Below, one piece after another: positions 9,034 to 16,593 of a DNA stretch of 19,775 nucleotides. Origin of the DNA: Pueribacillus sp041725775 (GTDB taxonomy: Bacteria > Bacillota > Bacilli > Bacillales > UBA6769); the NCBI RefSeq assembly GCF_041725775.1, contig NZ_JBEUEL010000042.1:1-19775 (forward strand), given 5' to 3'. How positions within the stretch are numbered: position 1 is the first letter of the stretch; each line of letters opens with the position of its first letter. Under the pieces are notes generated by a model. The model did no database searches. It had not been told where the DNA came from and saw only the letters and a program-made list of their open reading frames with translations. The position numbers were made by a program, and so were the translations under genes.

Positions 9034-9465
9034 TTGCTTGTCAAATTCCTCGGTTTTTTGTTGTATGCGAATATTTTATTAACGGGTGTTTTATATGTTT
9101 ATTTAAGGAATAGGCGTCAGTTTATTCGGTTTCAAGATGGGATTAATATTGCGACGATGGTGGGTGGATTTATTGCGGTTATTTGTGGCGTAATTTTAAT
9201 TTATCAGTTTCCGTTTCATTATGTTGTTGTTACGATCATCACAACCTTGATTGGAATCGTTGTCGGAGCATGTTTTGGTGCACTGTTTAACCTTGAAACA
9301 CTTTTAACTGGTTATACCCATGGAATGATGATGGGTTTGATGTCTCCGATGATTGGTGCAGCAGCCAAAAATAGTATCGCTTTTCTCATATTTCTTGAGC
9401 TGTTCTTTCTTACTTCTTTGTTTATCGCTTTTCGTTTCACAGGACAGAGGAGTGAAACGCTGTGA
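9034..9465 (+). CDS. Five-helix membrane protein, first of a tandem paralogous pair
   Basis: This is a small, very hydrophobic protein with five predicted membrane segments, roughly residues 2-22, 32-55, 60-83, 88-110 and 115-135. I do not recognise a named family. The fourth helix carries FGALFNLETLLTGYTHG followed by GLM, a pattern repeated in the next gene. The frame is open back to GTG 8998. I prefer TTG 9034 because AGAGGTGA at 9021-9028 sits five bases ahead of it, and because the added N-terminal residues from the upstream start are not hydrophobic. The stop overlaps the start of the next gene (GTGA), indicating coupled translation. The Sco copper gene lies about 570 bases further on, on the same strand. 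A link to copper or membrane redox assembly is inference only. Confidence 0.72.
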   Translation: MLVKFLGFLLYANILLTGVLYVYLRNRRQFIRFQDGINIATMVGGFIAVICGVILIYQFPFHYVVVTIITTLIGIVVGACFGALFNLETLLTGYTHGMMMGLMSPMIGAAAKNSIAFLIFLELFFLTSLFIAFRFTGQRSETL

Positions 9466-9944
9466 TATTATTTATTTTACTATTGAATGTTGTATGTGGC
9501 TGTTTGTTTTATTTCACATTGAAAAAAAGAAAATATACTATTCCTGAACGGACAGCATTGCTCATTATTTTATACACGAGCGGAGTCATGAGTTTAACGA
9601 TTACGATGAACGTACAGTTATTGTTACATCTTTACAACTATTCAATGTTCATTACGACATTGATAGGTTTGGGAATTGGAGTCGGATTCGGTTCAATTTT
9701 TACTCGGGAGTCCATCATTATGGGCTATAATCACGGATTTATTGGCGGATTGATGGGTGCGATGTTAAGTGCGGTAATACTTAACCCAAGCTTATGTGGA
9801 TTGCCAGCATCCTACGGGAACTCGATCGGAAAAAATGCATTTATTTTTAGCTTGTTTAGTTTTTTTTTATCAGCTTTATCAATTTTTACTTTCCACGTGT
9901 CAATAGTCCGTCATCCATTCCGTTCAAACGGACGTCAGTGCTAA
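9462..9944 (+). CDS. Five-helix membrane protein, second of a tandem paralogous pair
   Basis: This 160-residue protein has five predicted membrane segments and overlaps the preceding gene by four bases (GTGA), so the two are probably translated together. It is related to its neighbour: FGSIFTRESIIMGYNHG followed by GLMGAM aligns with FGALFNLETLLTGYTHG followed by GLMSPM. The shared pattern is FG-x2-F-x2-E-x4-GY-x-HG-x3-GLM-x2-M. Both therefore have one histidine and several small residues at the same place in a helix. The short C-terminal tail (residues about 150-160) is basic. I recognise no named family. A paired role, such as a heterodimer, is inferred from overlap and homology. Confidence 0.75.
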   Translation: MILFILLLNVVCGCLFYFTLKKRKYTIPERTALLIILYTSGVMSLTITMNVQLLLHLYNYSMFITTLIGLGIGVGFGSIFTRESIIMGYNHGFIGGLMGAMLSAVILNPSLCGLPASYGNSIGKNAFIFSLFSFFLSALSIFTFHVSIVRHPFRSNGRQC

Positions 9945-10036
9945 CGATGTCGAGTTAAAATGCAGGCTGCAGACAGACGAAGTTATGCCACGGATGCGCG
10001 TGCAACAGGTCAATGAATGAATAAAGGTGTGAAGAA

Positions 10037-10639
10037 ATGTTGAGCAAACGTAAGGTAATGGTTTTTTTTATTGTCGGTTTTCTCGGTTTTTGTGTCGTTT
10101 TTTTGTTGTGGCCAAAAAATGATAAGCTTCCTGTGTTTGGCTCAATTAAAGATTATCATTTTGAAGATATTTATCATGGACCGCATCATTTAACGAATGA
10201 CAAAGTGAAAATTGCGACGTTTTTTTATACACGTTGTCCCGATATTTGTCCGTTAACAATGAGTGATTTTACAGAGTTACAAGCAAAGCTAAAACAAGCA
10301 GGTATGTTTGGAGATGATGTGGAGATTGTTTCGATCTCATTTGATCCAGAACATGATACAGAGGATGTTTTGCGAAACTACGCTCGCAGTTTTCAAGCCG
10401 ATCCTGTCGGGTGGAAATGGCTACGTGGAACACCGGATGTTACGAAACAGCTTGCAGAAGAACTTAGTGTACAGTATAAGCAAATCGATGAGCATTTTTA
10501 TTCACATTCGACAACGATGTTTTTAATTGACCAAAAAAACCAAGTACGTAGTCTTTACGATATGGCGTATCAAAGTAAGCCGGTTGACATAGAAAAAATA
10601 TTTGAAGATATTCACTATTTAGTAAGTAAGCGCCGCTAG
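10037..10639 (+). CDS. Sco1/SenC/PrrC-family copper protein
   Basis: This is a membrane-anchored, thioredoxin-fold copper protein of the Sco family. Known members deliver copper to, or reduce, the CuA site of cytochrome c oxidase on the outer face of the membrane. Residues 7-25 form an N-terminal signal anchor. The metal site is the CPDIC pair C67 and C71 (in TRCPDICP) plus H157 (in YSHSTTMFLID). All three ligands are present and the 200-residue length is typical. There is no lipobox cysteine at the end of the helix, unlike many Bacillus Sco lipoproteins, so it is probably held by its uncleaved anchor. ATG 10037 has AAAGGTGTG upstream. It follows the paralogous membrane pair by 92 bases and ends inside its own terminator hairpin. 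Confidence 0.93.
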   Translation: MLSKRKVMVFFIVGFLGFCVVFLLWPKNDKLPVFGSIKDYHFEDIYHGPHHLTNDKVKIATFFYTRCPDICPLTMSDFTELQAKLKQAGMFGDDVEIVSISFDPEHDTEDVLRNYARSFQADPVGWKWLRGTPDVTKQLAEELSVQYKQIDEHFYSHSTTMFLIDQKNQVRSLYDMAYQSKPVDIEKIFEDIHYLVSKRR

Positions 10640-10653
10640 AGCGCTTTTTTTTT
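10628..10653 (+). terminator. Rho-independent terminator after the Sco gene
   Basis: The stem AAGCGC (10628-10633) pairs with GCGCTT (10641-10646) around a seven-base loop, and a run of T to 10653 follows. The hairpin contains the Sco stop codon (10637-10639). Confidence 0.8.
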
Positions 10654-10727
10654 ATACACATAGAACGAAAGTATTGATTAGTTTGTTGAGTTTTGCCGAA
10701 TAAACAAAAAAGTTAAGGAAATAGATT

Positions 10728-11762
10728 GTGAGAATCGTAGGTTACGTAGTAGAATATGTAGAGAATGAAGTGTGTAATGAAGGGTGCTTGGAAAAGGGAA
10801 TGAAAAGGAATAGGAAACTTTTTAACAAAGCAGAGAAAATAGTGATTTCCGTTTCAGTTGTTGCGATTGTGCTGTTCGTGCAAGTCGTCTCCTTATATTC
10901 TGATAAAAGGGCGGAAGTGCGTGCGACGACAGGGGAACAAGTTAAACATGAACAAGTCCTTGATGGGATTCAACAGGATGAATCCGGAAAAAAAGAAGAT
11001 CCATTATCGATAGAGAAGGAGAAACAACATAAAACGGAACCTAAACAAGAGCAGTCAACTGTTACGAAAAAAGAAAAAGCGAATGAAGATAAAGTGGACA
11101 AGCATGGGGAAGTGAACAAAGAAGAACCAATAAAAGCGAAAACAGATAAGAAACAGTCTAGTAAACGCAAAGTAGCTTATTTGACGATTGACGATGGTCC
11201 TTCAGAGGTTGAACATGGAATACTAGATTTACTTGCTGAATATGATGCGACAGCAACATTTTTTATGCTAGAACCATCAATGCGGAAATATCCTGATGCC
11301 GTTAAAAGAATCGTTGATGAAGGGCACGTTCCCGCACTTCATGGTGTAACGCACGATGCAAAAAAGTTTTATCGTTCGAAAGATTCCGTATTACAGGAAA
11401 TGAACAAGGCGCAGAAAACATTAGAAGAGATAACCGGAGTTCAGTCTACTCTCATTCGCACACCGTACGGAAGCTCACCGAATATGACGCCTGCATATAG
11501 GCAAGCCGTTAAGGAAAATGGGTATCAACTTTGGGATTGGAATGTGGATAGTAGAGACTGGAAATATATGAACGGAGCATTTGTCCAACATTCGATTGAA
11601 CAAATTGAATATGTTACTAGTAAAGGAGAAGATCCGCTCATTTTAATTCATAGCAGGGGCACAACGTTGAAGCACCTTCCTAAGTTACTTGATTATTTAG
11701 TAGAACAAGGATACTCACTTGAAGGATTAGATGATTCGATGGAAACATATGTATTACCGTAG
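10728..11762 (+). CDS. Membrane-anchored polysaccharide deacetylase (NodB domain)
   Basis: This is a carbohydrate esterase family 4 enzyme that removes acetyl groups from amino sugars, most likely in peptidoglycan, outside the cell. The NodB motifs are present: TIDDGP with D155 and D156, HGVTHD with metal-binding H205 and H209, RTPYG with R244, DWNVDSRDW from 270, and LIHSRG with H308. A transmembrane anchor spans about residues 37-57. It is followed by a linker of about 90 residues rich in K, E and Q that would cross the cell wall. GTG 10728 has AAGGAA eight bases upstream. ATG 10800 would give a more typical anchor (MKRNRKLFNK) but has poor ribosome-binding spacing, so the start is uncertain. 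The gene is single, between two hairpins. The domain order resembles Bacillus PgdA/YheN/YjeA-type enzymes; the exact substrate cannot be told. Confidence 0.9.
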   Translation: MRIVGYVVEYVENEVCNEGCLEKGMKRNRKLFNKAEKIVISVSVVAIVLFVQVVSLYSDKRAEVRATTGEQVKHEQVLDGIQQDESGKKEDPLSIEKEKQHKTEPKQEQSTVTKKEKANEDKVDKHGEVNKEEPIKAKTDKKQSSKRKVAYLTIDDGPSEVEHGILDLLAEYDATATFFMLEPSMRKYPDAVKRIVDEGHVPALHGVTHDAKKFYRSKDSVLQEMNKAQKTLEEITGVQSTLIRTPYGSSPNMTPAYRQAVKENGYQLWDWNVDSRDWKYMNGAFVQHSIEQIEYVTSKGEDPLILIHSRGTTLKHLPKLLDYLVEQGYSLEGLDDSMETYVLP

Positions 11763-11792
11763 TCTTTCGTTTATGCGAAAGACTATTTATTT
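11760..11792 (+). terminator. Hairpin after the deacetylase gene, probable terminator
   Basis: A perfect 10-base stem, TAGTCTTTCG (11760-11769) with CGAAAGACTA (11776-11785), has a six-base loop and contains the deacetylase stop codon. Only the broken T tract TTTATTTA follows, so termination may be partial. Confidence 0.65.
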
Positions 11793-12130
11793 ATAACAGA
11801 AAGTAGCAAAGGAGCATATCCGTCTCCACTTCATGGATACGCAGAACGAAGGAATGTATGGAACTTAATCTGGAAAGAAATGGGGGGTGAGCGACCATGA
11901 GTGATGTGGAGACTTTAGGCACGGCCACATCCCTAACTTCCAAACTAATCCAGTAGTCTGTTTGGATGGATTATTTCACCCTGTTAGAATATTTGGTAAT
12001 TTTCCACATATGAGGTAGGAATACACTAGATGAAAAATAAATATCTATGAATTATTGAGAATAAGCGAGAGTTTGGAAGATAATCTTACTAGATTAAGGG
12101 AGGTGTTACCCATGTGCGAGTAAAATTGGA
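11793..12130 (+). other. Intergenic stretch with possible leader peptides and an inverted repeat
   Basis: There is no protein-length gene here. A 19-codon frame (ATG 11897 to TAG 11954-11956, MSDVETLGTATSLTSKLIQ) has a strong ribosome-binding site, GGGGGGTGA at 11882-11890. GTCTCCAC (11822-11829) and GTGGAGAC (11906-11913) are inverted copies, and CATGG/CCATG extend the pairing imperfectly. At the end, AAGGGAGGTG (12096-12105) is well placed for ATG 12112, which gives only MCE before TAA 12121-12123. This could be a regulatory leader or decayed sequence. Confidence 0.35.
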
Positions 12131-12844
12131 ATGATCATTTTGTTAGGTTGGCTCGGGATTATTCTTGGGGGTTTAACGTATCTTACTGTAAAAAAGAAAG
12201 ATTCAACACTGATTTCCGGGTTTTCAAATCGCCCGAAAGAAGAACAAGAACAGTTAAAAAAGAACGGATACGTCGATGCGGTCGGTAAATTGTTGCTTGC
12301 AACGTTTATAATTTACGTTGTTACGTACGTGTTATGGATTTTTTCTGTTCCATACAGTTTAGAAGTTGGGTTCTCCGTTTTATTACTCGAAGTCTTGGTT
12401 GGCACCCTTTGGATTCAATGGTATGAAGTTCTACATAAACGAAAAAAGATGTATTGGATTGTCGGAACAGTTGCTTTCGTTGTCGTTGTTTCTATTGGAG
12501 TTCTTACATATTTCGGTTTGGTAGAGAATGAAGTAACGATCGAAGATAACGTGTTAGTCGTGTCAGGAATGTACGGGGTTGAGTGGGAGCTAAGTGATAT
12601 TCAAACGGTTGAACTGTTAGATGAGCTTCCAGACGTGTTAATAAGAACGAACGGATTTGCAACTGAAGGTCAATTAAAAGGCCGCTTTTTATTAGAGAAG
12701 CCTTATGAAGGAGGATTGCTGTATGTTCGAACAAAAGCGGATCCACCTTATCTCTATGTTGCAACTGATGAAGATTACTTCATTTTAAATCGAAAGGATA
12801 GTGAAGAGACTCAAAAATTATATGAGACAATTAAAAAAGATTAA
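12131..12844 (+). CDS. DUF3784-type membrane protein with C-terminal PH-like domain
   Basis: This 237-residue protein has four predicted membrane segments (about 2-19, 52-72, 78-97 and 108-130), resembling the DUF3784/SdpI-like membrane module. A soluble C-terminal domain follows (about 133-237), whose alternating strands resemble a bacterial pleckstrin-homology domain (GVEWELSDIQTVELLDELP, then VLIRTNGF). The function is unknown. ATG 12131 has no ribosome-binding site of its own. The strong site at 12096-12105 instead serves a three-codon frame that ends seven bases before this ATG, so translation may depend on reinitiation. The gene stands alone, with the alpha/beta hydrolase 68 bases downstream. 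Confidence 0.75.
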   Translation: MIILLGWLGIILGGLTYLTVKKKDSTLISGFSNRPKEEQEQLKKNGYVDAVGKLLLATFIIYVVTYVLWIFSVPYSLEVGFSVLLLEVLVGTLWIQWYEVLHKRKKMYWIVGTVAFVVVVSIGVLTYFGLVENEVTIEDNVLVVSGMYGVEWELSDIQTVELLDELPDVLIRTNGFATEGQLKGRFLLEKPYEGGLLYVRTKADPPYLYVATDEDYFILNRKDSEETQKLYETIKKD

Positions 12845-12912
12845 AAGAACACAGCATATTTATTCGACTATTCTGAAATCTTTTGTTACCCTTAAAAAAG
12901 GGGGGATTGTCG

Positions 12913-13767
12913 ATGACGCTTCAAACGAAAAGTGAATCATTTCAAATTCAACTAGAGGATCATCTTGTCCTTCGTGGGAATGTGCATGGGCCGAAACAAA
13001 GATTAGAAGCGGAGTTGCCTGTTATTGTCATTTGTCACGGATTTAAAGGGTTTAAGGATTGGAATTTTTTTCCTCATTTAGCGAACCAGCTTGCGATGAA
13101 TGGGTTTTACGCGATTCGGTTCAATTTTTCTCACAATGGTGTAGGAGAAGCAGGTAGTCATTTCGATGAACTGGACAAATTTGCAGTTAATACATATTCA
13201 CGAGAACAGGCGGATTTAGTTGCTTTGCTCAATGAAATGGTAAGCCGTAACCTTCCGTTTTCACATAAATTTAACTTAAAAAGAATTGGCCTTGTTGGGC
13301 ATAGCCGTGGTGGTGCGAACAGCATCATTTTTGCAGCAGAACACCCCGAAATCCGAGCGGTTGTAACATGGAACGGTGTATCAAACGTTGATTTTTTTAC
13401 AGATGATTTAAAAAGAGAAATTCGCGAAAATGGTGTTGGTTACATTGTGAACGCAAGAACGAAAGAAAAAATGCCACTAAAAAAAAATGTCTTTGAAGAT
13501 ATTGAACAAAATAAACAACGGTTTCATGTGATGAGTCATCTAAAACGTATGTCAACGCCTGTGCATATTATTCAAGGTGATTCCGATAGCGAGTGGCTCG
13601 TAACTGGAGCGAAGAAAATGCAAAAAACCGCACCAATTCATTCGTTAGCCATGATTTCTGGTGGTGACCACACGTTTAATGCTGTTCATCCGCTCATAGA
13701 GATTCCGAAACAACTACAGGAAGCAATGAAAGAGACCATTCAATTTTTTAATAAACGTTTAATGTAA
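12913..13767 (+). CDS. Alpha/beta hydrolase (serine hydrolase)
   Basis: This is a cytoplasmic alpha/beta-hydrolase-fold enzyme of the dienelactone-hydrolase/prolyl-oligopeptidase-like type, without signal peptide. The nucleophile elbow GHSRGG places the catalytic serine at S131. HGFKGFKDW near residues 42-50 forms the oxyanion region, GDSDSEW near 225-231 is the likely acid site, and GGDHTF carries the catalytic H253. All catalytic parts are present. ATG 12913 is chosen over the upstream TTG 12883 because AAAGGGGGG (12897-12905) is correctly spaced only for the ATG. The substrate is not evident; it may act on an ester or a short peptide-like compound. Confidence 0.88.
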   Translation: MTLQTKSESFQIQLEDHLVLRGNVHGPKQRLEAELPVIVICHGFKGFKDWNFFPHLANQLAMNGFYAIRFNFSHNGVGEAGSHFDELDKFAVNTYSREQADLVALLNEMVSRNLPFSHKFNLKRIGLVGHSRGGANSIIFAAEHPEIRAVVTWNGVSNVDFFTDDLKREIRENGVGYIVNARTKEKMPLKKNVFEDIEQNKQRFHVMSHLKRMSTPVHIIQGDSDSEWLVTGAKKMQKTAPIHSLAMISGGDHTFNAVHPLIEIPKQLQEAMKETIQFFNKRLM

Positions 13768-13866
13768 TCTGTGTGTGTTTTAATTTGATTAAGGCAGAAT
13801 TTTCGTGAAGTGAATCTTAACGATATTGGACGGTTGCAGAAGAGTGGAAAATATTTAAGTCCATTT

Positions 13867-13915
13867 TCCGAAAGAGTCTCCCTCCTTAAGAAGTAGGAAG
13901 GGTGACTCTTTCGGA
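13867..13915. terminator. Long hairpin between convergent genes
   Basis: TCCGAAAGAGTC (13867-13878) and GACTCTTTCGGA (13904-13915) form a perfect 12-base stem, continued inward by imperfect CCCTCCT/AGGAAGGG pairing. It sits between the hydrolase gene and the opposing CapA gene. No T tract follows on either strand, so it could be a bidirectional terminator of weak type or another structured element. Confidence 0.5.
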
Positions 13916-14013
13916 CTGTTGAGAAATGTTTGATAAGTCGTTGCTCGTCTTCACAAGAACAATAAGTTCCATTCTAATCTTCGTTCGGCTGCACGCCTAG
14001 TCTTCAATCGTGT

Positions 14014-15207
14014 TCATTCAAACCGAGTTTGTAGTGTATCATCATCCATAAACTGTAGGTATGGTATGAATTGTTGCATATGTTGTTTTGTTTCTTCATA
14101 TCGTTGAGCTGCGTTCGATAATTTGTTGTTCGTTAAGCTGTGCATCGGTAAGATCCGATAATTTTTCCAATTTTGAAAGTGGATATATGTCGGTAAAAAG
14201 CTCGGTGAATGGACGCGAACCGTCGCTTCTCCATCAAATTCAACTTTTTCTACTTCGACTTGTAATATTCCGCCAATACGGCGATAATGATCATGCTTTG
14301 CTTCTTGAGCGGCTAAAAAATTTCCGAGGGAATATGCAACAAATGTTTCATGTCCTTCTTTACTCTGTACAAAATCGACAGGTTGTAAAACGTGCGGATG
14401 ATGTCCAAAAATGATGTGCGCACCTGCGTTAGCAATAAATTGCGTAAGTTCTTTTTGATTTTCGTTTGGCATGCGTTCATATTCATTACCGAAATGCAAG
14501 CTCACAACGACGACATCGGAAAGTTCTTTCGCTTCGTGAATGTCGGCTTCAATTTTTTCTTTATCAATTAAATTTACGAGGTAAGGTTTTCCTTTCGGAA
14601 CTGGAATGCCGTTTGTTCCATATGTATACGCTAAAAATGAGAATGAAATTCCATTTCTTTCGAGTGTGCGTATCGTTGCTCGATCGTCTTCATTGCGGTA
14701 GGCTCCCACATAAGGCATGCCAATTTCATCCCAATGATTTAACGCATTCATGATTGCTTTTTCGCCACGATCAAGTGTATGGTTGTTTGCAATGGAAACG
14801 ATATCTACACCTGAACGTTGTAGTGTATCTCCAATTTCAAAAGGACTATTAAATTGTGGATATGTCGATAGGCCGAGCTCTTTCCCACCGATCATCGATT
14901 CCTGGTTTGCTATCGTAATATCTGCTTTCTCTAAATATGGTTTAACAGCTGCAAACATATCGTCAAAATGATAGGTGTCACCGTTTTCAGCATCACGGTA
15001 GATCGAACCGTGGAGTAAAACGTCTCCTACTCCAGCAACAGTAGCGTTCGATACGACTGGCTCGGGTTTAACTTCTCGTTGCTCAATGATTTCATCATCA
15101 ACAACTGGAGGATGATCCTTTGCCTTTTCCTGCAATTCTGTGCAACCCGTAAAGGCGAGTAAAGTGGTTAAAATAATTAAAAATGAATAAGTGCTAATGC
15201 TTTTCAT
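14014..15207 (-). CDS. CapA-family (poly-gamma-glutamate synthesis-like) lipoprotein
   Basis: This is a secreted lipoprotein with a PGA_cap/CapA metallophosphatase-like domain. The first 21 residues are a lipoprotein signal ending in AFTGC, with C22 as the lipidated cysteine. The domain starts near residue 55 with GVGDVLLHG, then NQES (101-104), NNHTLDRG (141-148), SLHFGNEY (236-243) and GHHPHVLQP (268-276), matching the metal-binding blocks of the calcineurin-like superfamily. The 397-residue length is typical. CapA helps poly-gamma-glutamate capsule export in Bacillus, but single copies like this one, with no capB or capC neighbours, have no proven role. AAAAGGA precedes the ATG at 15207. 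It is transcribed divergently from the DEAD-box gene. Confidence 0.9.
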   Translation of the reverse strand: MKSISTYSFLIILTTLLAFTGCTELQEKAKDHPPVVDDEIIEQREVKPEPVVSNATVAGVGDVLLHGSIYRDAENGDTYHFDDMFAAVKPYLEKADITIANQESMIGGKELGLSTYPQFNSPFEIGDTLQRSGVDIVSIANNHTLDRGEKAIMNALNHWDEIGMPYVGAYRNEDDRATIRTLERNGISFSFLAYTYGTNGIPVPKGKPYLVNLIDKEKIEADIHEAKELSDVVVVSLHFGNEYERMPNENQKELTQFIANAGAHIIFGHHPHVLQPVDFVQSKEGHETFVAYSLGNFLAAQEAKHDHYRRIGGILQVEVEKVEFDGEATVRVHSPSFLPTYIHFQNWKNYRILPMHSLTNNKLSNAAQRYEETKQHMQQFIPYLQFMDDDTLQTRFE

Positions 15208-15351
15208 AAAAACAATCCTTTTCTAATTCACCGAAAAAAGCAGGGTGACTTTTTACCTATATTAGCATAACAGTGTATCAACATCATTATTTTTTGTACT
15301 ACAATTTCAGATAGTTTTCTTGCAAAATTTCTGTAAAGGAGGGTTCGGCTT

Positions 15352-16536
15352 TTGGGAGATTTATCATCGCTAGTAACAAAGTCATTTTTACATAAGGCGT
15401 GGGAAAAGTCAGCGTTTAAACAGTTGACAGAAATTCAAAAAAAAGCGATTCCGCTTATTCTCGAACGGAAAGATGTCATGGCAGAATCACCGACGGGTAC
15501 AGGAAAAACGCTTGCTTACGTCATTCCAGTTTTAGAAACAATAACGAATGATTCAAAAAATGTCGAAGCCGTTATTCTTGCACCTTCACGTGAATTAGTG
15601 ATGCAAATTAATGACGTCATTCAACAATGGAGCGAAGGGAGTTCCATGACGAGTGCGACATTAATTGGAGGAGCGAACATTAAGAGACAAATTGAACGTC
15701 TTAAAAGTCATCCGAAAGTGATTGTCGGTACACCTGGTCGGATTTTGGAGTTAATAAAAGCAAAAAAATTAAAAATGCACGAAGTCAAAACAATTGTTCT
15801 TGACGAAGGTGACCAGCTGCTTATTTCTGAACATCAAGAAAGTATTGAATTAATCATTCGTACGACAATGAAGGATCGGCAACTCGTCATGTTTTCAGCA
15901 ACACTTCCAGAAAGCACGCTTAAAATTGGGCGAACTTTAATGGATAACCCAATCTTAATTCAATCGGGAACTACGGAAAACAATGTTGAACATCTGTATA
16001 TCTTGGCGGATAAGCGTGATAAGCCTGAAATTGTGCGGAAACTTGTAAAAGGACAGCCGATGACTGCATTATTATTCGCAAGAGATATCGGGAACTTAAA
16101 TGTTTTATCACAGAGGCTTAATTATAAAGGTGTCGAACATCGTGTGCTCCATAGTGAATCGACGAAACAAGAACGTGTCGATGCCATTCGAAATTTTAGA
16201 AAAGGCACGCATTCATTGCTACTCGCAACAGATATTGCAGCGCGTGGATTAGACATTCATAACGTTAGCCATGTGATACACTATGACGTATCAAAAGATT
16301 CGACTCAATATACCCATCGTTCTGGAAGAACTGGGCGAATGGGCGCATCAGGAACAGTGATTTCAATTGTAACGAAAAGTGAAGAAAAAAAGTTGAAAAA
16401 AATCGCACATCATCTCAATATTTCAGTGAAAGAAAAAATCCTTTATAAAGGAAAACTGACAAATCAGCAACAGAAAAATGTCAATAAACGAAAACCACAT
16501 AAGAAAACGAAGCACTCTAGAAATGCAAAAAAATAG
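15352..16536 (+). CDS. yfmL: DEAD-box RNA helicase, YfmL-like
   Basis: This is an ATP-dependent RNA helicase of the DEAD-box family. The order is canonical: Q motif (FKQLTEIQKKAI, 22-33), motif I (AESPTGTGKT, K52), Ia (APSRELVMQI), GG, Ib (TPGRILELI), II (DEGD, 151-154), III (SAT), V (ATDIAARGLDI, from 292) and VI (HRSGRTGRMG, from 322). The C-terminus is a short tail rich in K, R and H that would bind RNA. The 394-residue length and phrases such as LIGGAN, LIKAKKLKMHEVKTIVLDE and DIGNLNV match my memory of B. subtilis YfmL, which acts in large ribosomal subunit assembly. Motif II has G in place of A. The TTG start at 15352 has an excellent AAAGGAGGG (15335-15343) eight bases upstream. Confidence 0.9.
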   Translation: MGDLSSLVTKSFLHKAWEKSAFKQLTEIQKKAIPLILERKDVMAESPTGTGKTLAYVIPVLETITNDSKNVEAVILAPSRELVMQINDVIQQWSEGSSMTSATLIGGANIKRQIERLKSHPKVIVGTPGRILELIKAKKLKMHEVKTIVLDEGDQLLISEHQESIELIIRTTMKDRQLVMFSATLPESTLKIGRTLMDNPILIQSGTTENNVEHLYILADKRDKPEIVRKLVKGQPMTALLFARDIGNLNVLSQRLNYKGVEHRVLHSESTKQERVDAIRNFRKGTHSLLLATDIAARGLDIHNVSHVIHYDVSKDSTQYTHRSGRTGRMGASGTVISIVTKSEEKKLKKIAHHLNISVKEKILYKGKLTNQQQKNVNKRKPHKKTKHSRNAKK

Positions 16537-16554
16537 CATATTCATTTGATTATA

Positions 16555-16590
16555 AACCGCACGTAGTTTTATGTTACAAAGGGTGCGGTT
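16555..16590. terminator. Bidirectional terminator between yfmL and the esterase gene
   Basis: AACCGCAC (16555-16562) pairs perfectly with GTGCGGTT (16583-16590) around a 20-base loop that can fold further. It lies between the convergent yfmL and esterase genes. AAATCATTTTT follows on the plus strand and TTTATAATC on the minus strand, so the T tracts are weak. Confidence 0.65.
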
Positions 16591-16593
16591 AAA

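Noticed and set aside
9960..10016. 18-codon frame starting MQAADRRSYATD between the membrane pair and the Sco gene
   Set aside because: There is no ribosome-binding site and no recognisable similarity.
14088..14971. Several plus-strand open frames of 73-108 codons
   Set aside because: They are antisense to the CapA lipoprotein, whose lipobox and metal-binding motifs are convincing.
15220..15300. Riboswitch or promoter pair between the divergent CapA and yfmL genes
   Set aside because: A TTGATA-like hexamer exists on the minus strand, but no -10 element has acceptable spacing and no known riboswitch signature was recognised.
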